Assembly (NCBI GenBank): GCA_015179025.1
Contig: WHUX01000001.1
Location: 903,501-967,500 of the forward strand
Source: Terfezia claveryi
Taxonomy: Eukaryota > Ascomycota > Pezizomycetes > Pezizales > Pezizaceae
Direction of reading: 5' to 3'
DNA: 64,000 bases
A model generated the notes under the pieces. It searched no databases. It saw nothing but the letters and a program-made list of their open reading frames with translations, and was not told where the DNA came from. Below, piece after piece: positions 24,411 to 35,107 of the stretch; the stretch's first letter is position 1; the number at the start of each line of letters is the position of its first letter. The position numbers were made by a program, and so were the translations under genes.

Positions 24411-26060
24411 AGTTGATACCAAATGGGTGGGTATACCTAGTAAAAAGGAGAGCTGACGGAAGTATTGAAAAATACAAGGCTCGCAAGGTTGGAAGAGGAT
24501 TCACTCAAGAGGCAGGTGTCAATTATGATGCTTACGCCCAAATGATGCGCCCCGAAACCTTCAAAATCCTGCTAGTCATTGCCCTATATCAAGCATGGGC
24601 AATCCGGCAATGGGGGACGTCGTGGCAGCCTACCTCCAAGCTCTCCTTAAGCATGAATGTATACATCACCGATATAAATGAGGCAGGAAAGGTCGAATAC
24701 TGGAAGCTTGATAAAGCCCTGTATGGGCTCAAGCAAGCAGGCCACGAATGGTTCAAGACCCTTTGCGAGATATTAGCCACTTTAGGACTGAACCAATGCA
24801 TTGGCGACGAGGGGCAAGAAAGGAACCGCCATCATCGAAACTCATGTGGACGACCTCTTAGGAATTGCACCAAAAGATGAAAAACTCGATGGCATTGAGC
24901 AAGGGATTGAAGAGCGAATAGAGCTGGACAAAAAGGGAAAACCAGAAAAAGATGCTGGGGATGGAACTCACTTGGAAGGAAGATGAAGTTATACTGACTC
25001 AGAAAGTATTGATAGAATCGATGGTGGACAAGTTCCTGAGTAAAGAGAATGGACAAAGTGGCAGCAGTCTTACGAAAAAGGGAGCAAAAATCCAAACCCA
25101 TCGTACCAGGCACTAGTGGGGGCTGTTATGGTCAACCGAATGACAAGACCGATATCCCAATACATGTAAACCTGCTCGGACGAAGGATCAAGGACAATAA
25201 CCACGAGAATGGGAAGCAGCAAAGCAGGTATTACGGTATTTGTGCTCAACCAGCATATACGCGGATGCATCGTACGGGGGAGGAGAGTCCCGATCCCAGA
25301 CCGGAGTGCTAATGACACTGGGGAACCAACTGATAGCGAAGGCAGGACATAGTATCATTGTCAGTAACGGAAGCCGAATACATAGCGGACTGCGAAGGGG
25401 GCAAAAGATGCTGCATGGATGACTCAATTCCTGAACGAGATGAGTGTGAAGATGGGAATACCAGGGCTATACACGGACAGCGAGGGAGCTTACAACCTGA
25501 GCCTAACATCGAAATTTGCTCGGAGGAGCCGCCATATCGAGCACAGATACCACTACATCCGACAAGTACGAGCCGAGAAGTTGAAAGTGATCACGATCTC
25601 TGGAAAGGATAACCCAGCCGATATCTTGACGAAAAACTCTTGGCAATAAGCACGGTTACCATGGAAGGAATCCTGGATGGATACGATCAAACAACCCCGA
25701 TGAACCCAGATCAAGCACAAGCTCCCTGGGACCACTTAATCCTAGAAATGACTGAGGAGGGACTCCAGATGTTGGGACTTGCAACTTGGCCGCTCGAGTG
25801 TTGGAAATACTCTCACGGTAGCACAAGGTCACGACATGCGCAGGGAAGATCATGACTGAATGGAGGCAATCTGGTTATTACGTAGGATTTTCTAATGGAG
25901 GCAATTTGAATCATGGCCGGAAAGGATAAAAGAGCTGGAAATTCGTTGTCGAAGTAAGAAGACAGAGCACTTAGGACCATAGCATTAAGACTATAGCGAT
26001 ATCTAGATAACTCTGCCGAATATACTCTTTACTGAACCCACAACTGCAATAAAGTAATAA
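24411..26060 (+). pseudogene. Degenerate Ty1/copia retrotransposon, RT-RNase H part plus LTR
   Basis: Reverse transcriptase homology begins at TKWVGIPSKK and continues as GSIEKYKARKVGRGFTQEAG, YAQMMRPETFKILLVIAL, then KALYGLKQAGHEWFKTL and THVDDLLGIA, where the YVDD-type motif has become HVDD. RNase H follows as YADASYGGGESRSQTGVLMT, VTEAEYIADCEGGK, LYTDSEGAYNLSLTSKF and SRHIEHRYHYIRQVRAEKL, ending GKDNPADILTK. Several frame changes and a collapsed stretch after IRQWGTSWQ show it is dead. The 5' half (gag, protease, integrase) is absent. An LTR-like sequence begins at 25799. Confidence 0.88.
25799..26060 (+). repeat. Probable copia LTR (second family)
   Basis: Begins TGTTGGAAATACTCTCACGG downstream of the RNase H frame. 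The right edge is not clear; 26060 is an estimate. Only its first 16 or so bases resemble the LTR at 19659. Confidence 0.5.
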
Positions 26061-26178
26061 CCACTGGCTGGAAATATCTATGCCAAAGTATGCTCCCTGA
26101 TTTCCTCATATACCTCCACGCCGGAATACCAAGTTGCGCTATTCCATGCGGGATCCCCGGTGCAGGAAATATCCGAGC

Positions 26179-26725
26179 CTACAAAAATGATAGCTCAGCC
26201 ATGGTCACAGGGACTATAATTCGGGGATACAAACCTAATCCCGGGTACGCCTTTTTCCAGGCCTCCACCAGGGAAATACTATTTGCATTTGGTTTTCCCT
26301 TCCCTCTTTCTCTCTCTTTTAACTTTAGTCTTTCACTTGATCGTTGTGGCGCTGCATGGCCCTTTACACTTCTACCACCACCACGGCTCCTACGGCCACA
26401 ACTAAGACCACGACCAAGACCACGACCACGACCACGGCTACCACCACGGCCACTGCTGTCATCCTTATTGCCCCGATCGTCGTCACCACTTGGCGGTGTG
26501 ACTGGTCAGAAATGTGTTTGTAAATAGTAACAAAGGTGACATGCAATTGCAGTACCGCCCAAGCAAACCTCGCATACAAAAACTCAGCACGTACGCCGAG
26601 CTCCCATGTCACAGTTGTGGTATAGGTGCCCGAGATTCGTAGTTTGTTCTCAGAAGTGGGAAACATACTTCCCATTTTTAGAAACAATAACAAATATTGC
26701 CATTGTCAAAGGCACTAGTCTCGGC
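26179..26725 (-). pseudogene. Broken second copy of the HNH gene, 3' half
   Basis: On the minus strand, pieces match the intact HNH gene in order: IFVIVSKNGKYVSHF (intact: TFVFAPKG..QYVVHF), a stop, LGHLYHNCDM (YSHLYHNCIVD), a frame change, VRAEFLYARFAWAVL (VPAEFLYARFAWSIF), another frame change, an Arg/Gly-rich linker (GRGGSRGRGRGLGRG), and VEAWKKAYPGLG (HRWRKAYPTLG). The nuclease motifs themselves are missing. Its upstream end runs into the tail of the gag-like ORF. The linker differs completely from the Thr-rich one in the intact gene, so the copies diverged before decay. Confidence 0.8.
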
Positions 26726-27640
26726 ACCCGACCCTCGAGCTTGGCATAATTCGGAATTGGCCTTCTTAACAATCACCGGCTGATCATGCATCATCATAGT
26801 TTCTCTACAATCGGCAGCAATTTCCTTCGGTTCTGGAAAGTCCAATGTTATAACGCTCGAAGTGGAACTTATTTCTCCCATCTTTGATTCTTTCGTTTTC
26901 ATGGTTCTTTCTACCCATTCTTTCTGCCACTCCTTAACTTGTCCGTCCTCATCCATTGCTGGGTATGGTACTCGAGTATTCATTGCCGTATCAGAATCTC
27001 CTAAGAACAACGTGTACCCTTTGAAATGCACATCCCCTCTCTCAATTGCCTTTTTAAGTGCTCTGCAATCTTCTCGTCTGTGCGCTCCTCCACACCAATA
27101 ACATCCTCGGGGTCGACTCAAAGGTGTATTATTTTGAGTATAATCCCTGTGGCCATACTGATTTGGATTATAGAGTTGTTGAATTGGTGTTGTTGTAACC
27201 ATTTTTCGAAGTTCGGCGATTTCCCCTTGCGCTTCCATATTCTGCAATTTTAAGTCCTTTAATTGCTGGATAACTTCGTCCATAGGATCAGTTTTCTCTT
27301 GCTTCTTCTGAATTTTTTCCTTTTCCTTTTTCACATTGCTCTCATTTTTCAAGATCTTCACAACTGGCATGTCATCATCTTCACCCACTGGATGGTCGGC
27401 CTCTTCTCGTAGCAACTTCCTCATTTGAGAACCTCGACTGTCCAACCATGCAATCGCTGCTTTTTTGACATCGTTCCACCTTTCTCTGCACGACTCTGGA
27501 TCGTTCAAGAACATATAATTCTTCTTGAGAAATTCGTCACCAGCCTTTTCCGGGAAAGCCGTTAAAAATAGTCGAATCCTGCTGAGTTTTGCTAATCTTT
27601 CCTCTCTTACCAGAACCTCCGATTTGTCACTGAATTCCAT
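26678..27640 (-). CDS. Retrotransposon gag-like protein with zinc knuckle
   Basis: Uninterrupted 320-codon frame. The N-terminal half is charged and helical (FLTAFPEKAGDEFLKKNYMF, RERWNDVKKAAIAWLDSRG), followed by a coiled-coil-like lysine/glutamate segment and a zinc knuckle near residues 176-188 (CYWCGGAHRREDC, CX2CX3HX4C). This is the layout of LTR-retrotransposon Gag. No protease, reverse transcriptase or integrase follows; instead the downstream sequence is the decayed HNH copy. The last residues may be read into that HNH-derived sequence. It could be a truncated element or a retained gag-derived gene. No LTR was identified beside it. Confidence 0.72.
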   Translation of the reverse strand: MEFSDKSEVLVREERLAKLSRIRLFLTAFPEKAGDEFLKKNYMFLNDPESCRERWNDVKKAAIAWLDSRGSQMRKLLREEADHPVGEDDDMPVVKILKNESNVKKEKEKIQKKQEKTDPMDEVIQQLKDLKLQNMEAQGEIAELRKMVTTTPIQQLYNPNQYGHRDYTQNNTPLSRPRGCYWCGGAHRREDCRALKKAIERGDVHFKGYTLFLGDSDTAMNTRVPYPAMDEDGQVKEWQKEWVERTMKTKESKMGEISSTSSVITLDFPEPKEIAADCRETMMMHDQPVIVKKANSELCQARGSGAETSAFDNGNICYCF

Positions 27641-28465
27641 AATAAACGCTCTGCACAGTAAATTTCCTAAATTAGATGGCAGTGGACTTGTTATTTATTT
27701 AGCATTGGCTCAAAGCCATGGCAGGGCAGTAGAGGAAAGGTGTATTTAAAATGACGTATGCCATAGAAGTGCAGCAGGCAAGATAGAAGGGCTATACTTT
27801 GATATGCGAAGCAGAATGAAACATGAACCAACAGTATTGAGACTGCTGTCGTCATGTGAATAGGGGTGATGTAATTTATTTAGACGCTTAGCCCGGACCA
27901 AATGAGTGGCTACCTAAGAAAGAGTATCTACAACCTACAACCTGTTGTAGTATGATCCTCCAACATTTATGGCTATAGACTGAAGTATATGAGTTTTCCC
28001 TGTTTGCACTGCCATATCTAAGCTTCAGATTGCTGGGCTAGTACTACGGTGGTCACTCACCGTAGGAATCCTATGACCATATATATCTTAACGAGATATT
28101 CACCAAGTTGTTGTCTAAAAAGGGTATGTTATACAATGAGTAAGCCCTCCTGACCTAAGAACATACTACCACTTTGAGTAATATGACGCTTGCCTAGGGC
28201 CTACCAGATTCGAAATTAGTATTACCAATTATTTTTTAGTTTCCAATTAAAGTCACCTGCTAACTTGGCCGTCTGCAACGTCAATCATTTCGTTATGATT
28301 TCTTACAACGTCCGGTATCTAAGTAAACAACTACCAAAACTTCATCATTTTCAACTTCACTAGCACAACGGACAGATTGCCAACACATGTAGTAGAACCT
28401 ACGGGGGTGGTTTATGGGGCCGAGAGCAGTCTTATTGATGGGGGGGCACAATCCTGGATGTCAGC
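27641..28465. other. Non-coding stretch with dispersed repeat
   Basis: Upstream of the gag-like frame. Around 28010-28065 it shares a segment (TATCTAAGCTTCAGAT and flanks) with 18085-18140. No gene is supported. Confidence 0.45.
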
Positions 28466-28470
28466 GTGAT

Positions 28471-29026
28471 TGTCACAACCGTCTCTCCTTGGCCTTTCTG
28501 AGAGTTGGACAGAAATCTGTCTGACTCTCGTTATGTTGTTATTGTCATCTTTGTTGCCTAGCGTTGTCTTGGTCCCTTTTTGAGAGTCATGCCTCTCGTT
28601 ATCTGTTATTCTCGTTGGGGAGTTCTCATCGGGAAGTCTATCCCGTTGTCGGCCTTGGCTCTTTGAGCCTTCTGTATATATAACCCCGCCCCCGCACCCT
28701 TGTTGGATCCCCTTCCAATGTCTTGTATATACATATACAGACTTTGCTTCCTCTCACTCTGGTGTACCTCCCTTGTGCACCCCCTTAGCCCCTTTGCCTT
28801 GCCACGCAAAGACTCTGCAGCCTCGCTGCCCCATCCCGCACTCGCGTAAGCAGCCTTATGCGTGTCAAAGCCTGTCCGTGCCCAGCCAGCCCTACCCACT
28901 TTCCGTGACACCCTCCATGACATCCGTGACATCCTTGACGGTGTCCCCCCAGCCTGTCCCCCTTGACTCGGCGTACCCCTTGGTCGCCAACTTCAGACGC
29001 CAAAGCTCCCCGAAGCCCCCGTTACA
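28471..29026. mobile_element. Solo LTR, probably Ty3/gypsy, with 5-bp target duplication
   Basis: 556 bp starting TGTCACAACC and ending CCGTTACA, with imperfect inverted ends TGTCAC/GTTACA. Both sides carry the same 5 bases, GTGAT (28466-28470 and 29027-29031). TATATATAA at 28674-28682 fits an LTR promoter in forward orientation. No internal domain adjoins, so this is most simply an LTR left after recombination between two LTRs. Confidence 0.8.
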
Positions 29027-30465
29027 GTGATCGCAGGAGCGCCAGTGGAAGATCTTGCTTCGACGGCCGGTGAACGGCGATCAGTAGTAGGTGGTATGAG
29101 GACGATGGTCGATGTGACCAAGTGGACTATGGAAAGTGAAGAAGGCGGTCGCGGGGAAGGCCCTGAAGGTGGAGGGGAGATGCGCAAGCTAAATAAGGGG
29201 AAGGGAAAGGAAGTGACCAGAGGAGTGGAAGGCGAGATGACAATGAAAGGGAATGTTGCGGAGCCAGTGTTTCCAATGGAGCTGACACTGGGGCAAGGCG
29301 TGGTTTTGGGGCTGCTAGATGCTGGAATTCCAAGGGATATGGCGGAAGGGTCAAGGAGCGGAGCTGGAGTTGTGGGGCCCAGCAGGGCGGGCGGCAACAT
29401 GGCTGCAGTTTTAGCTGGAAGCAGTACCACCTGAAGCCATTCAAGCAGGCAGTCAAGTATCCCAGGTGTGGGCTCGGCCTCGTTTACTGACCCAACCTCA
29501 ACCACTAAATCAAAAGTCGCTGAGAGGGAGGGCGGTACCTGCTGGTTATGTGGATGTATTGATACTGGATCTGGTGCTTTGGAGGTTGCGCACCATATCT
29601 CAAGGATCGCCACCCCCCATAGTGCGTGAAATGCTACATGGCTATCAATCAATTGTGCATAACGTTAATTATGCGTATAGTTCCGCATCAATGTTCTCCC
29701 AGCTACGCTGACACATCTTGCACATTCGGACAACTTGATTCTGCTGTGTGCTATGTGCCACCGTGCCTTTGACGGAGCACATCCCAACTGGGTAATGGTG
29801 CCGATGGAGGAAACTCTGAATCTGTAAATCTGGCATGAACAGTGCGACTATCAATCTTGCAGGCGGGCTGGACTGAGGGGGGAGAGGCAGCTCAGAACTC
29901 TCCCGAACATAGATAGAGGTGTAGTACTTTATCAACCTTGCATCCTCTCAGAGGGTTTCCCCTTAGTCGAACCATTACTCAAACCCTCAAATTGGCCAAA
30001 GATATGGGGCGGCGAACCCACTGCCGTGATTATTAAGGCCCTTTTAGGCCTTTTCCAACCTTGTGAACCACGAGCAGTCAGCAGGCCTGGATACGAGGAT
30101 GTGACGATTGGTGTCCCTGGCGTTCTAGATATGAAATGCGCCCAACCCAATAATTTGTGGTCCAGACGGCCTCCGCAAGTGAGTGAGCCAACACCGTCCA
30201 AGGGCAAGAAGAGGGTTCGGGGAGTTGATGAGGAGGACAAAGGAAAGGGTGGTGAAGAGGAGAAGGGTATGGAAGAGAGGGCCGAAGGGAGAAAAGGTCG
30301 AAGGTGAAAAGACAGGTTACACCGAGTGATCGGTATTTCCGGTCCCGAGAGCCTGCAAGGTGAAGTTTGCCTACGGGCCGGATAGCACTTCCCAGGATGC
30401 CATTGATAGGGCCCTGGGGTGTCTGGAGAAACATCCTGACAGTAAAAAGGGGGGGAAGTAGTGAT
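29027..30465 (+). other. Unclassified decayed coding-like region
   Basis: Forward open stretches: 29027-29434 (Gly/Glu-rich, PMELTLGQGVVLGLLDAGIP), and about 29945-30307 (EPLLKPSNWPKIWGGEPTAV and IIKALLGLFQPCEPR, then a lysine/glutamate-rich tail), followed in another frame by FAYGPDSTSQDAIDRALGCL to a stop near 30463. The pieces look like one charged protein broken by stops and by the solo LTR at its left. I do not recognise the family. An ORF1/gag-like protein of a retroelement is one possibility. Confidence 0.35.
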
Positions 30466-32467
30466 CCTCTGATGGACCGCTGGAAGCTGGCACGGGAGGA
30501 TTGCTACGATTAATTGCTTAACATTTGCTTAACAGATATTGGAGAGCTCGATAGCAAGACGTGATTCCCTGGGGCGTATCACTATAAGTAGATATGTGAC
30601 TTCCACTGTAGACTGTCCTCATGTGTCATACTTGACTTGCGGAGAATATGTTTCGAACCAAGATTACTCGATCCAGCCTAGAATAAATCTGAAGGGGGAT
30701 TCTTGCACGGTAAAATTACGGGTATATGCACATGTGTACTAGCGACGAAAGAATAGTGAGAAAGCCCTCTTCGTGGCGGGCATAATTCTTCGTTCACACC
30801 AGCGGCCCTTTCCCTTCCGTCCGTCTTCTCACAAAAAATCCAGCGACAATTATTTCAGTGGAACACCAGACCGGCTTATAGCGGCATGTTGCAATTGCCC
30901 CACAGGAATTGGCTCTTTTAACACTGACACTTATGAAGCTTCCAACTGCGGTGCAAGGGACACGCGATAAAGTCTCCCTCCGCAGCACTCTGCAATTATT
31001 TTGCCTAGCGTTACTGGATTACCTTTTGGGAAGTCACACTAGCGAGCCCCGATATCGCCCCTACCTCTTCTGGTCTTGCAGGATACCATTTTGGAAATCA
31101 TGCCTCGAAAGCATGAATTTCTTGCATATATATAGGCCGCGAAAGTCATGAATTGCATACATATATAGAGGCTGTAAATTTGCCCCTCCGGTCGGGTTAG
31201 GAGATATACAAACAATAGGAACACAAATGTTAGGAAAATTCCTGACACAAGGATTGCAATGACTGCAACAATGGCAAAGTCTCTGGCCCGTTGTTCCGTG
31301 GGCGTACCGAGTCTTTTAAGATGAGGGAACGGGGCCATCTCATAGCCTAAGGCTCCACAGACGTATAGAACAAATTAATTATATTCTTGATCCAGTAGTT
31401 CGATCCTCGCAATCGAGAATTCCTTGTGTAGTTAGTTGTATTGGACGCGGAGCGGAACGGACTCACTTCTTATAATAAATTCTGCTACTAGTAAGTACAT
31501 ACGTCCAGTTAAACTATGTCAGGTGGGATTCGCTACTGTAGATAGTCTGAAGTATCAACTTCGTAGTTGGAAAAGAGGAAATATATGGAAGGTAGGCTAC
31601 TTATGATTCTCCCTGTCGGTCTTAACCATAAACCTTGCAGGTGCATAATAATTACATGCTAGCCGAAGTTACCGTGCAAACCTCCCTAACGCACGCGCAA
31701 AACCAGCCATGCGTTCTCTAAGAATCAGATAAAACCTCAGCCATCAGGTGGTGACGTTCTTTTTCATAGAAAAAGTAGAGGGAAAATAACATCTACAGTA
31801 GAAGCAACCAACTAACCTCCCCCAAAGGACGCTCCAGACCACGAAATCAGCCCTTTCCTAATACAGCACCATTCTCGGGCCCTGACTGTGGATGGTCACG
31901 CGTGTATTTCCCCCAGCAAAAACGGCAACAGAGTGCACCTAAGATCTTTCATTCTCAAATGCTTACCACACATTTGATTTATACAAAATTCAAGATATCG
32001 TAAATACAGAAACTAAATACTAAATATAGACTACCAAATAAAGATATTTGCTATTCAGTACAAAGTTTACTTAAACTCGCACACCACTCTATATAAACAT
32101 CACTACATTCCAAAATAAAGATATGCATTTCATATCTCAGCCTAAAAGTACATACCTAAACCGTGGCCATGCCGAGCTTGGGCTATAAATACAGTATTCA
32201 ATCCCTGCGGCACCCCTCTAGAGTTGACCGCTGGCAGAAGCGCGAAGTGGCGTAGGGACCCCACAAGTCTCGAACTCTTGTGTTCGATGAATTCTGCTTT
32301 GTTGAAAATATTCTATATTGGGTAAAATAGAGGTCTTTTTAACCTTCGTATTCTAGCATAGGTATATATCAAAGGTCAAACATGGTCCTGCTAATAGGAA
32401 ATAATTACAATTCTCAACGAAAAAACGCCAGAAACCCAGACACACGCACTCCACATGCACTGCATCA
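30466..32467. other. Non-coding stretch upstream of the transporter 3' end
   Basis: 2 kb of AT-rich sequence with only short frames. No RNA gene, transposon domain or repeat is recognised. It includes the 3' flank of the minus-strand MFS gene. Confidence 0.45.
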
Positions 32468-35107
32468 TCAAAGTATAAACCTCATCCTCCTCTCACCTCT
32501 TCCCCCCATCCTCCTCTCCTCCTCATCCCTTCTCTCATTCCCCCTCCTCAGCATCCTCCTCAAGCCCCCCGCCCCTATTGCCACCACCCCCAGTGCAAGC
32601 GCACAAACCCCCATCCCCAACCTATTATTCCCAGTCCCATCCCTCGGATACACCCTCGTGCCCACCAACGGCCCCATCTGCCCAACTATACCCAACACAA
32701 CCATCCCTGCTCCCTGCTTACTTACCGTATCCTGATTATTCAAGGCCCAAGGAATGATTAAGCCCACGGCACTGAACACTCCAGTTGCTATGGGGTAGAT
32801 TGCCAGATAGCCCCAGATGGAACTGGAGGTGAGCGTTGGAGGGGATAGGGCGAGGAAGAGGTAGCCCAGGAAGGCGATGAGGGCGTGGAAGATGATGAAG
32901 ATTGAGCGGGAGCGGTGCCGATCAGAGAGGTACGTCGTTAAGATGACGGAGAGGAATGCCAGAAGGTAAGGAGGGGCAGAGAGACCTTGGGATTGGAGGC
33001 GAGTATAGCCCATGCTGAGTAGGTCGTTAGATAGGCTCAATAACCAAGAGCGAAGGGGTGGGATTGGCGGGAGGTATACTCATTCAAGATAGTTGGAAGA
33101 TACACTGGTAGCGAACTAAACCCAACATTACAACTGAAAAACATTAACTAACCCCACAAAGTCCATCAGCAAGTTAGGTTCTAAGCCCCCAAACCCTCTA
33201 TATGAAATGCACTCACCGCTGTAACCCAACTCTTCGCATCCCCTAATGCTGTCCAAACTTCCCCCCATCTAATTCCCCGTTTCTCCTCTAGCCCAGCGGT
33301 TTCCCCATCATCCCACTCTTCATCCCTTTCATCATCCTTCACTACCATAACCCTCCTTCGTGCAATCTCCCTCTCCCTGCGTCCCAACCACCTCTGCTCC
33401 CCAGGACTATCAGGGATCCAATACCACGCTACCACAGCAACAATCAGACTTGGGAAGCCTTCTGTAATAAGCAGGAGCCGCCAAGGGGCTAGAGGAGAGG
33501 GAATGCTGGTTATGAGGTATGCGAGAGTGCCAGCGTATGCGGTTGCGAGAGGGGCGGCAGAGACAAATAAGCCGGTGCGGAGGGCAAGTTCCTAATGGAT
33601 TTGATGTTAGTGAAAAGTGTTTCAGGGTAATTGATTACAATGGAAGGATACCTCGCGACGGTAAAAGAAGGACAAGTAGAATGGAACGCCTGGCCCATAT
33701 GCAGCTTCGAAGATCCCTAGCAATGCCCGCAGAAACATCATACTACCCCAATTCCATGCCAGAGCCTCTGTCACAATCCAACCAAAGTCAGACCGTCTTG
33801 CCTAATCATTAGAACTGAAATTGAGACTCACGTATACTTGCTACCAGGCCCCATCTGTCCGCCCGTTCTGATTAGCAAGCTACCTTTCTGAAAGCAGTAT
33901 GATACCTACCCAGCAACACAGAACGCAATGTACTTGTGCGCAGGCACAATCCTCCACAACAATGTCAACCATTCAAAGGTCTATATAAACCCAGTCAGTT
34001 TAATCCCTAATCCCAATTAAACTGACTATGCACATACGATATATGTAATATAAAATGATGTAAGGAGCCATTCATACTGGTCTCCTTTGAGGTTTAAATC
34101 CTCTTCCATCCCCGCTATACGTGCCTATAGCAGATACCCTCTATTAGCCCGGTCCCGGTTAAGCCCTTACTGTGAAATCGCGCCTAGGTTCTCCGGGGCT
34201 TTGGGGCAGCGGGTAAGAGAAATTTGTATATTTTGAGGTATTGGGCTCACATTTCCAATGTCTATAGTACAGATGAAACCCTATAACGTCAGTCAACACC
34301 CACATATTCACAAGATACTCCAAAGAATTCCAATATTGTCCAAACCCAGTTGCTCATGGTGCTATAAATAACTCCAGAGAAGCACGCGGCATACTCTCTA
34401 TGCCATGCCCCACTCAAGGCCATTCAAAAGGAACGTGACAACTCACTACTCCTATCCAAAAAACTCAGCATATACAAACCCGCCAAAAACCCCACCAACC
34501 ACTTATCCATCTTCCTCCTCACCCTCCTCTCTTCCTCCTTTGTATAGAATATTCCCCCACCCTTCCCCCTTCCAACCAATGGGCCCCCAAACTCTTCTAT
34601 ATCCCTACCGTTCTCCTCTTCAACCCCCGCTCCCTCCAAGCCCCGTCCCCTCCTCTTCTCTCTCTTTGCTCCAGCAGTACTATGTGATCCCCGTCTCGCC
34701 TTATGCTGCTCCCTTAACTTCCTAAAAGATGTAGGCGATCCCCCGTCTTGACTCCACCGGACAACAAGTTCATCATCTGTATGTGGCCCATCACCATCCA
34801 CCGCACCATCACCACCCTTAACCCTGGTTCTCTCCTTGACCTTAGATTTAGGCCGTGGTAGTCGTTTTAGGGGTATTCCTTCCTCCGGTACCTCAAAGTC
34901 ACTTTCCACACCCACGCCCATACCCTCATCATCTCCATTCCCTCCTATTTTCCCCGTAGATCTAGATCCACCAGATGTAGGTGTCTCTACCCTCTCCCCG
35001 GACGCGGAACCTTCCCCTGATTCATCAACTAGAACTACGCCATCACCAAGTGCTAGAGGTGCACTCCTCGCTTCCCTCCCCTCCCCCCTCCCCCCCTTCC
35101 CGCACAT
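32468..35107 (-). CDS. MFS transporter, Dal5/anion:cation symporter type
   Basis: Nine exons, 35107-34450, 34261-34251, 34124-34038, 33980-33910, 33854-33832, 33767-33652, 33591-33217, 33147-33080 and 33014-32468, join in frame to 651 residues. The membrane part starts at KWLVGFLAGLYMLSFLDR, then NIGNARIAGMEEDLNLKGDQ, and the family signature LRALLGIFEAAYGPGVPFYL with FFYRRE, the cytosolic loop WIPDSPGEQRWLGRRERE, and NNQDTVSKQGAGMVVLGIVG near the end. This is the plasma-membrane family that imports allantoate, vitamins or other organic anions; the substrate cannot be read here. An approximately 200-residue hydrophilic Gly/Glu/Lys-rich N-terminus is unusual. Exon 2 is 11 nt and exon 5 is 23 nt. 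The first ATG is uncertain; another lies 30 bp upstream in a different frame. Confidence 0.88.

Noticed and set aside
28993..29652. 219-codon reverse-strand frame, Pro/Ser-rich
   Set aside because: It crosses the right border of the solo LTR and its target duplication, and is opposite the Gly/Glu-rich forward frame; no family features.
32240..32290. tRNA T-arm-like sequence (AGTTCGAGA in a short stem, minus strand)
   Set aside because: Loop length is wrong, and no matching A box, anticodon stem or acceptor stem is found.
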